Assembly (NCBI GenBank): GCA_020747065.1
Contig: JAGMVK010000030.1
Location: forward strand, 87,255 to 151,254
Length of the DNA: 64,000 nucleotides
Reading direction: 5' to 3'
Source: Cadophora sp. MPI-SDFR-AT-0126
Taxonomy: Eukaryota > Ascomycota > Leotiomycetes > Helotiales > Ploettnerulaceae
The notes under the pieces are model-generated. The model did no database searches. It had not been told where the DNA came from and saw nothing but the letters and a program-made list of their open reading frames with translations. Shown in pieces: positions 22,504-31,160 of this stretch; the first letter of the stretch is position 1, and the number at the start of each line of letters is the position of its first letter. The position numbers and the translations under genes were made by a program.

Positions 22504-23400
22504 GTGATTCGCTATTGCAGTTCCTGTTCTAGTAACTTCTCAAGTAAGGTGAGGATCGCGTTTATCAAGCTAAGCTGCTCTGGCGATATGTCTGCCCGGG
22601 CTAAGGCGTCTCGCGTGTCCTTATCGACTACTATGCCTGAAAGCTGCTGTTCACTATCCTTCACCGGCTGCTCTGACTTGTGCTGTTCCTTAATATCCTT
22701 GAGGAGTTGTCTCCGCTTCCGCTGCTTCCTATTACATAATCGCTTGATGGCCTTCTGGAGCCTGTCATCTTTCCAGCTCCCGATAGAGCGTTGGACAGGT
22801 CGTTGGCTCGGTTGTGCAGCTTCAAGATATATGGGACGTTAACAGAAGCAGATTGTTCCGGTGTCAGCTTCCGCGGGCGGCGGGGGTCGATCGAGCGGCT
22901 CATGGAGCATGCAAATGCAAACCGCATCAGGTCCTTTTGAGTGTCCAGCCTTCGATACACGCCCTGAAGGTTAACGTTGATGTCATTGAGGTAGTGTTTC
23001 AAGAAAGTGCTGATACTAGCATGCTGTAGGATTTTATTCTGAAGAAAATCGCTAACGTCCGCTGTTTGGAAGATCTTATATCAGTGCGATGTCTGAGTAA
23101 TGGAGGATCGGGCACTTGCGACTTTCATTCAGCCCTTTGGCTGAACCATCTCGCAGGTTGTAAGGCTTCAACACCTGACTAAAGCCGGTGATCTCGCCCT
23201 TACCTTCATCCGGTACCGTACCGACCCAGATGAGAGCTGCAGCTCGCGAGCAATACGAACGCCTTGTGCTTCACGAACCGCCTCGCAGAAGATGAACTCG
23301 TCGTTCATCTCGTTTCGTAGCGGCAAGTGGTGACTATCACTAATCAACACAGGTCCATCAAGCAGCGAGATTGCATCGAGGAAGGGATTGTACTAAGGCT
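22504..23400 (-). pseudogene. DUF3435 tyrosine-recombinase relic (Starship captain family)
   Basis: Minus-strand pieces in order: PFLDAISLLDGPVLISDSHHLPLRNEM, then IFCEAVREAQGVRIAREL (about 23260-23390), LKPYNLRDGSAKGLNES, VSDFLQNKILQHASISTFLKHYLND (about 22975-23060), VNLQGVYRRLDTQKDLMRFA, then DPRRPRKLTPEQSASVN (about 22830-22880). After a frame change the tail runs KAIKRLCNRKQRKRRQLLKDIKEQHKSEQPVKD to a stop near 22514. These are the signatures of the fungal DUF3435/FluG-like family. The Arg of NLRDG, the His of LQHAS and the Tyr of KHYL occupy the positions of tyrosine-recombinase active-site residues. DUF3435 enzymes move Starship elements. At least three frame changes and stops make this a fossil, but the sequence is hardly RIP-altered. 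No Starship boundary was found. Confidence 0.72.
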
Positions 23401-23429
23401 CAGCCTCACTTGATACAAAGAGAGGGGAA

Positions 23430-24159
23430 GCTGAGCGTAGGTAGAGCCCCACCCTCGGGATATTCTAAACCTTTGCATCCAGCTTTGACAGTGAACTTAC
23501 AGCTGGTATGATTCTGCCTCGCTCTCCCAGCCAGCGCCCACTGATTCATGCAGTATCGATGCCGCATCCAAGGAGTCACACCAAGGGCCAGTGGTACTGG
23601 GAGATTCATGTAAATCCCGGCGGGTAGGTGAGTCGTGATCTCCATCCAGTGTCTTTGAGCGTCGTAGTCGCCATGTATCGGGGGATTTTGGAACCCTGTA
23701 AATGTCAGTTAACTTGGAAATTCATCTTCAAGGAGGAAGAAGCTTACCAGAATATCCCCACAGGCCAGCAGCCCATCTAAACAAGCCCACTGCCATCAGC
23801 GAAAGGGCTTTCATTCTCACCGGGTAAGTGGGGTCGCTGCTCACACCCGGCGCAAGCGTAGACGAGAACTGGACTCCCGATATGCTTGCAGCAGTCAAAC
23901 TCGAGCAGAGCATTTTGTAGTCTGAGCAGCAGCCAATAAAACCCGCTTCAGCCCCCGTAACCGCTCGAGGATCGCTTGGGGATCGCTTGATGATCGCTTG
24001 GTTACGGATGTTCCCATAGCTCCAAACATTAGTCGATTTCAGGGTTCCAGCCACAACGCCGCTCAGGCACCATATATAGATTTCCGGCGCGCGGATCGCA
24101 ACCTTCAGCACTTGAAACAGTCGTCCCGTTATCCCATTTCCTTTCAAAGCCGCTGTCAT
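23430..24159 (-). pseudogene. Fragment of ALG6-type glucosyltransferase gene
   Basis: A minus-strand frame from 24159 ends in LFRWAAGLWGYSG. A 51-nt intron (23697-23747, gtaagc to tacag) then joins in phase to FQNPPIHGDYDAQRHWMEITTHLP. This is the hallmark of ALG6/ALG8 ER glucosyltransferases, which add the first glucose to the dolichol-linked N-glycan precursor. Normally the text continues with a Trp/Tyr-rich loop and GLDYPPLTAYH. Here that is replaced by unrelated residues (AGIYMNLPVPLALG), with only a GLEYP scrap near 23460, and the multi-membrane body is absent. The 120 residues before the match also do not resemble ALG6. So it is a short captured or duplicated piece, with an intact splice junction, directly upstream (on the same strand) of the DUF3435 relic. 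The functional ALG6 must lie elsewhere. Confidence 0.62.
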
Positions 24160-24765
24160 CCTTCATCACCCCACAATACGATGACACATCTCCTTATCTA
24201 TTGCACCTCTGTTGGACGAGCTTGAATGTGACATCCCTTCACAGCTGGGACTGTAGTCCAAAGAACGGCCCGCACTTCTTCCGAGTCTGCACTGGCCCAG
24301 TGGCAGAAAAGAACGTGCTCAGAATGCCCGATGCGGCGTATTTGTCACTTTGATGGAACTGTGGCTTTCCCTTTGCTCCTTTACACGCTCGTAGGGCGAA
24401 ATTATTGGGTGGTTTTTGCCGTTGCACTGTTGCGGGCGTCATATAGCTACCAGCTCGTGCAGATCTTCCAGTTCGTGTTCAACATCCTCTCTTCTATCGC
24501 CATACGTTTCTTCCCTGCAATAGTTGGCGGACGGTTGTCTTTTGCTTCTTTCCCTTCTTTATTTTCCTGCAGCGTACAGATTCCACATATATTTTCTTTC
24601 CATCCATTTAAAAACGCTTCGAATGGCCAGCCTTGGCGCTCAATTCTCCATGTTTGAACACGAATTTAGAAACGATTGGTCAGCATGTTAAAATTGTCTG
24701 GTGGGTGATCAGATTCCCTGAGCCTAAAAGCAGTTGCTCATCATATATCTAGGGATACCGATAGA
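24160..24765. other. Intergenic, possible 5' exon of the mucin-like gene
   Basis: A plus frame at 24331-24657 includes a hydrophobic run (PLLLYTLVGRNYWVVFAVALL) but has no domain. It could be a shadow, or could hide a signal-peptide exon for the next gene. No splice pair that joins it in frame was established. Confidence 0.3.
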
Positions 24766-26467
24766 ATGGTGTTACCAGACAGTCAAAAAGTTAGAAAGGG
24801 TTTTGTCCCTCGCAGCCCGGTGAATACGGATGCACCAGGTCTCCAAGGTAATAAGAATGGACCCCCAGGGCCTGCAGGAAACAAAAAGGGATCGCCTACT
24901 GCGGCACCGACTACCACAACCGAAGCTCCAACGACCTCACCCATCCAAGTTCCTCCGTCAGAGGTCGCTACTCCTTCACCCGGTCCAGTTTTTTCTAGTC
25001 CGGCTTCTACTCCTCCATCAACGACTCCTCCAGCTCCCATCACGGCCTCACCCATCAAAGTTCCTCCGTCAGAGTCGATATTATCCCCATTCTCTACTCC
25101 TTCACCCGGTCCCGCTTTTTCTAGTCCGGCTTCTACTTCTTCACCAACAACTCCTCCAACTCCCATCACGACCTCCACATCAAAAGTCTCTCCTTCTTTT
25201 GCATCGCCTTCTGTAACTAGTACGTCCGTTGCACTCGCTCTATCGATACATTACGAAACGTTCCCGGTCATATCCACACCGTCTTTGGTGACGATAACAT
25301 TGCCGACAACCTTCGCTAGTACAAGCAGCTCCACTGCTTTACCGACCGGGCTCGTTACTTTTCCTCCCAATGCAGTTGCTCAATTTGGTCATAATCCTTT
25401 AGGACCGGGCCAGAAAGCTGGGATTGGCATTGGGACTATTGGTGTGTTCAAGGATTCGTTCCACCGGGACCGTCTGAGGCTAATAACAAGCAGCTGGATT
25501 TTCCTTTATCTTGACGATTATATTTCTACTCTTCAAGCGGCGTAGGGGTGAACTCCCGAAGGCGGTGACATGTCTTTCTCAGCGCTGGCTAGGCACTGGG
25601 GGGAATTCCCGTTGGTGGTCTCATAGCCAAACGCCAGAAGAGATGTCCGACTCTCTACCGACAGCAGAAGCTAGCTCAAGAGGTAGCTTAGGCTGGGATT
25701 ACAGGGCAACTTTTGCGCCGCCCGCTGTAACCCAGAAATTGAGGCGGTCACTCCCCAGATCCTTGAGAAGACTCGTCCGGTTCAACCCCCTGGGCCAGAA
25801 TCCTGTCACGCATCACGCACTAGGAGAAGGGACTTCGAACCGGAACTCGTTCGCCTCGTTCTTCCACCGTCGCTCGACAGCCTCAATGTCCCGAAGTGTG
25901 ATTGACGTGGAATCCCCTCCATCCCTTCCACCTCTGCCTGCGGGTTTCCCACCTCCTCGACCTCCAGCCATATCTCGCCGACCGAGAGAAATTGTACAAA
26001 GTAACACAGACGACTTTCTTCGACCACAAACATTGCCAGCCGAAGTCTTACCTCCAACTTTCCACCGCTCATGGTGCTACAGGAACAGTCAAATAACCTT
26101 GGCTTCCGAGGAGAGCGAGGCCCGTTCCTTCAAGTCCGTCCCCGGATGGTTGAAATTCCACTACCCACATAGAATGCGCAACGATAGAGGAGCGCCTCTA
26201 GATTCTCGGCCAGCAATTCCAGCTCCTCTATCTATTTCGCCTGGTTCGTGGTTGACGGCCAAGATTCTCCGTCGCTCCCAGCCGACGACTGTTTCGGAGG
26301 AGAAAGGGGGAAGTCACAATAGAAGTGACAATGCTGATGAGTCAGCGAGCACTGAATCGCCTGGACTCGGGCCTGGTGGATGGAAGCAGACACTGGTGTG
26401 GCATTGGATGAGCTGTGAGAGTGCTAATAGCTTGGCGCTGGAGAAGCAGGAGCCCTGGCAAATTTGA
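24766..26467 (+). CDS. Mucin-like single-pass membrane protein, 549 aa, two exons
   Basis: Exon 1 (24766-25441) and exon 2 (25494-26467) join across a 52-nt intron (gtgtgt ... CTAAT branch ... cag). The joined frame has 549 codons plus TGA at 26465-26467. Residues 35-200 are rich in Ser, Thr and Pro and contain a repeated block (SPGPxFSSPAST, PPxPIT, IKVPPSE), twice complete and once partial, as in O-glycosylated fungal wall or sensor proteins. The splice rebuilds a membrane segment: GQKAGIGIGTIA, then GFSFILTIIFLLF and RRR, about residues 215-243. Neither unspliced frame has it. The C-terminal 300 residues would be cytoplasmic, basic and Pro/Ser-rich. No signal peptide is visible at this Met, so the true start may be upstream. 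Outward S/T-rich stalk, TM and long tail resemble wall-stress sensors, but no known cytoplasmic motif is present. Confidence 0.7.
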
Positions 26468-27218
26468 TGAAATCTTACTCGTTGGCTTCAAATGTAGAAG
26501 AGGGAACAAATCAACTTTGAATTTCCCGCATAATTACATGAAGTGATTGTCTTATCATTATAAATCGTCCTATGAGCCTAATCCCTTCTCATGTGTCCAT
26601 TGACTGTGAATCGAATATTCTTGAAACCCTACTGCTTATACGAGGGCCCTTTTGCGGCCCAAAAGGGGGGCGCGGACTACTTGCGGCTCTGTGCCCCCCT
26701 GGCGAGCACGGACTTATATTCTAAAAGGTTATATCCTAAAAGGGGTTGACGGTAGGTGATACTTCTGCTTATCTACGCTTACCTAGAAGGCTTTGTTTAG
26801 TTAGTTTTATTATTATTATATCGCTAGACCTCGTTTATAACCCGTTCTACTAAGTAGTTATATACTAGCGCTACTAGACGTGCCTACTCCTTATACCTAA
26901 CTAGATCCGACTTGACCTTATTTACTCGCTCGTTTATTAGTCGCCTTGCTGAGCTCGTATCTTCTGCAGCCTCCTGAGCTCCCTCTTATATAGATCACGA
27001 TACTACCTGTTAACTAGTACCGGAGGAAGCTCCGGGGGTTAGTACTTTTTCGCAACCTGAGGTACTTATTCGTATTCTTAACTAGAACCTTACTGCTACT
27101 ACTGTACTTATAGGCTATATAGCTGCAGAATCCCCCTTTATATCCGCGTATCTAGTTACCGCGTTAACGCCTACTAAAGCTAGTTCGCGAGATATTAGTT
27201 ATGAGTTAGTCTACTTAC
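26468..27218. other. Transition from gene island to repeats; TE relic
   Basis: From about 26640 the composition shifts. A GC-rich patch at 26643-26702 holds two inverted repeats, CCCTTTTG/CAAAAGGG and GGGGGGC/GCCCCCC. Beyond it, 26760-27215 is TA-rich with scattered stops and no recognisable domain. Confidence 0.4.
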
Positions 27219-27873
27219 TGTAATAGATAGTTCGCGTAGTCACGTGTGTGTCGCAGATCACGGGACTTAGGAGTCACGAGAGGTGACTAGACGCGATATT
27301 ATAATAAGACTAGTAGCTGCGCCTTCTATACTTAAGCTCAAGGCTCCTTTCGAAACCTCTTTTCTCCTTATCTTTTCTACTTTATATTATAGTGTTACGG
27401 ATACTCCTGGGCGACCCTGGAGTCCTAGGAGGAGATATCCTTAGAGTAGGCGTACACCCGGGAGCCTAGTAGCTCCTAGGAGCAGAGCTCATAGGAGCTA
27501 ATAAGAGTCTAGAGACATGTATCACGTAGTATTTATTATAATAGTATTATATAACATAGCGAATTAGCCGCAGGTTTCTATAATTAAGTCACGTGATAGA
27601 TCTAAGGATCTTTTAATATCCTTAAGATCTAAAGATCCTAGAGGATCTATAAGGGATAAAAGCTCTATAAAAAGCTAGTATATTTATTATTAGGTAAGAG
27701 CCTTATACTTAACTCAAATAGTATTCTCGATTATACTAGTAACTGTCTTAACTATCTACGTGATACACCTACTTCTCGATCATCAGAGATCCACCCCGAG
27801 CCTCTGTATTTATAACGGGTAAATACCGGACCGTTACATATAGCTATCAATGAACTTCCGTTGAGCCGTCACA
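27219..27873 (-). repeat. Short solo LTR (about 204 bp) interrupted by another solo LTR
   Basis: The reverse complement matches the intact element at 61001-61210 on both sides of an insertion. One side carries the shared block with CGCAGATCACGGGAC and GTCACGTGTG (27235-27270); the other carries GAACTTCCGTTGAGCCGTCACA (27852-27873). Between them sits the solo LTR 27393-27838 with its TATAG duplication. Removing the insertion leaves about 204 bp. Outer ends are TGTAATAG (from TGTGATGG) and CCGTCACA. No clear 5-bp duplication remains around this copy. Confidence 0.78.
27393..27838 (-). repeat. Solo LTR, TGTTACGG family, 446 bp
   Basis: Starts TGTTACGG and ends CCGTTACA, and is flanked on both sides by TATAG (27388-27392 and 27839-27843). 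It is the inverted counterpart of the solo LTR at 37304-37772. A nearby body with the internal genes was not seen, so it is a remnant of LTR-LTR recombination. It landed inside the older 204-bp LTR. It is rich in short inverted words such as CTCCTAGGAG. Confidence 0.88.
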
Positions 27874-28240
27874 CACCTCTAGCACTTAGATCATACCCTA
27901 TGACAACCTTACGCTTTCGTACGGAACCGCCCTCCTTCTTACGACGATAAAAGACTTGCAGACGACTTCATCGAAATACTCAAAAGGCATGAAATGCGTA
28001 CCCGCGGGTGTATGCTCTGTGCTACGAGTAGGATATTACGAAGGCTGTATAAAAGGCGTTCTGAGCTTAAGAGAGAGCTCGTACGAGCACACACTTGTAT
28101 TTTATCACCGCCTAATACTTTTGTACGACGACAATTGCAAAGACAGACCGGAGAGGCAAACTGATCGGACTATACGTCGGCGACTAGCAGAAGAAGACGA
28201 TTCGTACGATCTGAGGATTCACGAAACGTAAATACAAACA
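27874..28240. other. CGTACG-rich sequence left of a tandem array
   Basis: A plus frame of 91 codons (27956-28231) is open but shows no domain. The tract is notable mainly for GTACGA/CGTACG words (27919, 28080, 28125, 28203), which continue through the tandem repeat and beyond. It is probably part of an unclassified transposable element. Confidence 0.3.
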
Positions 28241-28254
28241 ATACTTATTCCTCT

Positions 28255-28520
28255 GCGAGCTCTTCGCTGAGCTCTGCACCCTTCGTACGAGACGCTACCC
28301 TTCGTACGATATATACAACACTCTTCCCTTTGCGAAGCTCTTCGCTGAGCTCTGTACCCTTCGTATAAGACGCCAGTTCTCGTACGATACAAACAACACT
28401 CCTCCCTTTGCGAGGCTCTTCGCTAAGCTCTGCACTCTTCGTACGAGACGTCACCCCTCGTATCATACAAACAATACTTCTCCTCTCTCGAGCTCTTCGC
28501 TGAGTACTCGACTTCTTTCT
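28255..28520. repeat. 78-bp tandem repeat, about 3.5 copies, with CGTACG palindromes
   Basis: The block GCTCTTCGCTGAGCTCTG starts at 28259, 28337, 28415 (with one change) and 28492, so the periods are 78, 78 and 77 bp. Each unit also has TTCGTACGAGACG or a variant and a TACAAACAAYACT tail. A minus-strand frame of 128 codons spans the array and yields a repeat of about 26 residues (VVCIVRELASYTKGTELSEELRKG-like). The period of 78 is divisible by 3, which keeps that frame open. Whether it is translated is unknown. Confidence 0.75.
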
Positions 28521-29138
28521 CTTCTTGTACGAAGCCGTCACTCGTCGTACGACCAGCTTACGGAGCCCCCCCCCCCCCTTCCCTTTCCCTATCGTACGGT
28601 GTCCTCTTCCCAGAACCGTACGAGGCCTCAAAGCTCAAGATAAAACACTGCCAAGGGATCTGAGACGTCAGATTTGCGATTAGCGGCATTCTGAGTTTGA
28701 GGCAGGGAAGTGAAGAACAGCTAGCGAAGACCTTCTTCTGCGCTCTTAATTAAGTCTTTAGTAAACACGAAAAACCCCTTTCTCCCTTTGTACGAAGCCG
28801 TTAATTTTTAATAGTATAACGAAAGATCGATTTCCCTTAGTACGACGGCGAATACTTTTTCCCCTTTTTACAAACGACTACCCTCCCTCTCTTTGCGATA
28901 GGATAATTATACGTATGTTACAGCTAATAACATCTAGCGTTTAAGACAGGTAAATTAAGAGAGAAAGGAAGGTTTGAAGGAATAATTATTTAAGGGTGTT
29001 TTAACTTTGTACGAATCTTATACGGATCCCTTATTTGTAGTTGAATTGGTAGATGGTTTAAAAAGGAGAATTTTATTATTCTTGATCTTGTACGAGCTTG
29101 ATTATAGCTTTCGACGACAAGAAAGTAAGAATTACTAG
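28521..29138. other. Intermediate AT-rich stretch with GTACGA words, no gene
   Basis: Contains a poly-C run near 28567-28579, further GTACGA/GTACGG words (about 28526, 28547, 28592, 28618, 28789, 28839, 29009, 29090) and scattered stops in every frame. No protein or defined repeat boundary was identified. Confidence 0.3.
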
Positions 29139-29343
29139 TGTTGGGATGTATAGTTAAGCCTGAATGCCGGGGTCACGTGTATCACGTGATCTCCTAGCTA
29201 GCATATAAGGGAGCTCTCCCTCGAGCTTCTTCTTAGAAAAGATATATAAAATAAAAGGTATAATAAAGTATATAAACTATAGGTTTTTATGCTACGTGTC
29301 ACCTTTTTGATACTACTCTCTTACAAACGAGTATATACTAACA
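29139..29343 (+). repeat. Possible solo LTR, about 205 bp
   Basis: Starts TGTTGGG and could end CTAACA, which are inverted ends of the right type. Inside are a TATAA-like box (catataagggagctc) and AATAAA-type words, as in LTRs. The flanking five bases differ (ACTAG versus AAGAT), so no target duplication supports it, and no second copy was found in the window. Confidence 0.3.
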
Positions 29344-29344
29344 A

Positions 29345-30007
29345 AGATACTAGCGATTTTCTGGTTTTTTAAGTAATATAAGCCGAAGCTACTTAGGGCT
29401 TACAAAGTCGTATATATATACACTAATAATAAAGCCCTTAAGTATTTTATAATAACGAAGGACTTTAACGTTAAGTAGGCTCGTTAAGTAGAGTTCTTTG
29501 CGAAGTTCTACTTTATGATTATATATCGTACGAGCGTTATTAATATTATCGCAAACACGCTTTCTTGCCGGGATCAGGATCTTACGCTTCTAAAGGCTCG
29601 GAAGCGCGCCTTATGAAGTTAACAAATGATTTCTAATAGTAAGATTAATCTTTAGGTGCTTTAAGATAAGGACTCGCTATTAATTAACTAGTTAAACGAC
29701 GTTAACTCGTACGTAATTACCGAGCTTTATTTCGTGGAAGCCGAAGGCGAAGTAATTAACTTGGCCCTGGCTTAGTTAAGTGCTTAACTACTCGTAAGCC
29801 TAGCCTACGAGTTAAATTCGCCAGGGACTTATTTAATACTCGACGGCGAACTATTTAACTTAGCGTTTATAATAGCGTATAATATCGAGAATTATTATAT
29901 TATCGATTAGGTTATTGAAGCTAATAAAACCGCAAAGTCGCTAGAGCTTCTTTAGAAGAAAGCAAAAGACTATTACTTAGATTACGAGCTAACGCATAGA
30001 AAACTTT
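29345..30007 (+). pseudogene. Ty3/gypsy pol fragment (RNase H and following region), truncated
   Basis: Plus-strand reading gives YTNNKALKYFI, TKDFNVK, AR, VEFFAKFYFMIIYR and NIIANTLSCRDQD. This aligns with the RNase H signature TDHKxLxYF...RQARWxEFLxxFxFxIxYRPG...ADALSRR of gypsy polymerases. It continues about 150 codons into a region reading VEAEGEVINLALA. It stops abruptly at 30007 where the LTR of gypsy copy II starts. This is a different family from copies I and II and in the opposite orientation. Stops are again mostly TAG/TAA. Confidence 0.62.
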
Positions 30008-30229
30008 TGTAACAACGCAATATTACTAAGTGCAGTATCAAGTATAGGAGCAAGAGAGTAGGTAAATAGTAATATTATAGGTCTAGTACAAAGGAAATAA
30101 GAAGGTAAGGAGCCCTTATAGGGGGAGCGGTCCTATATATACACGAATCTAGTCCGGCTTCTATCCGGTAATATTCCGGCTAAACCTAAGTACCCTTATT
30201 TCCAGCACTTCTGTTACTTTAATATTATA
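30008..30229 (-). repeat. LTR of gypsy copy II (3' LTR)
   Basis: 222 bp aligned with the LTRs of copy I. It is clearly RIP-altered toward its right end (for example CTATCCGG for CCGTCCGG, TTCTGTTACTTTAATATTATA for the unaltered end). Preceded by ACTTT, which is not repeated after the other LTR. Confidence 0.9.
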
Positions 30230-30699
30230 TTACCCCTCTCTTATAAGAGAGCTTGCCCTTAAGCTCTGAATTATATTTCTACGTGGAATTATTGTTATAT
30301 AAAATAGTAGAGATATATAGCTTTAGTAGGGAGATTCCAGGGGAAGTGTTAATCCAGTAGTACTAGTTAATAATAATAGCAGTAGTAAGGTAGCAATTTA
30401 ACTATAAAGCTATCCGAAAGGCGTCCGAACTAGGTCTAGTAAGGCTATAATCGCTTACTATTATATATATTATAGTACTTAATAGCGCAGATCTCCAGAA
30501 TTCTAACTTTTTTTTTTAAATAATTATAACTTTAAACTCTATAAGCGAACCTTATATATAGAGATTTATTAATCTATATATATTACTAATATATTTTAAT
30601 AGTCTGTATTAAATAAAATAAGTAATTCAAGAGTAAGTTAAGTTCTGAATTCCTAGTAGTTCAGTAGTGATTTAGAGTTGATTTAGTATATTAATATAA

Positions 30700-31160
30700 A
30701 TAATACTTACTCTAACTCCTATTAACGCCCTTAAGTTCGCTTACTATAAGTATTATATCTAATATATCCGCCTACTCGCTACAGAACTAGACTATATTTA
30801 CGAGTTTAATAGCGCTAGAAGTAAGAAGTATATATACTATAAGAAGTAAGTAGAAAAGTGTAATCCTATAAGTACTCCCTATTTCCTTTTCCTAAATCCC
30901 GATTATTATAAATATAGTTTGATTATAATCCGGATAAGCTAAAATACTGATTTCTATACTAGATTCTGTATTATATAGCTAAAGAATATTATAAGCTCTC
31001 TCTTGCTATTACTACTAAAGATAATAAAAGTATTATTTCTGCCTCTTAAGAGATTAGTACCAGATTATATATTACTACTACTAATACCCCTAAGATATAG
31101 GATAAGCTATAGTTAGAGTTATTAGAGGAAATCTATACTTTTCGCTAAGTTATTATAGAT
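30700..31160 (+). pseudogene. Antisense accessory ORF relic in gypsy copy II
   Basis: The counterpart of 14340-14818 in copy I, in the same position between integrase and 3' LTR and on the strand opposite pol. It is more damaged: the Cys codons have nearly all become TAT and more stops are present. Its conservation in both copies shows it belongs to the element family. Confidence 0.45.

Noticed and set aside
22504..22842. 112-codon plus frame rich in Ser and Cys
   Set aside because: Exact antisense of the DUF3435 C-terminal tail, which has clear family signatures on the minus strand.
24783..25178. 131-codon minus frame rich in Gly and Val
   Set aside because: Antisense of the Ser/Thr/Pro-rich repeat region of the mucin-like gene; composition is a mirror image.
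28245..28631. 128-codon minus frame with 26-residue repeats
   Set aside because: Explained by a 78-bp tandem DNA repeat whose period is a multiple of three. Not accepted as a gene without expression evidence.
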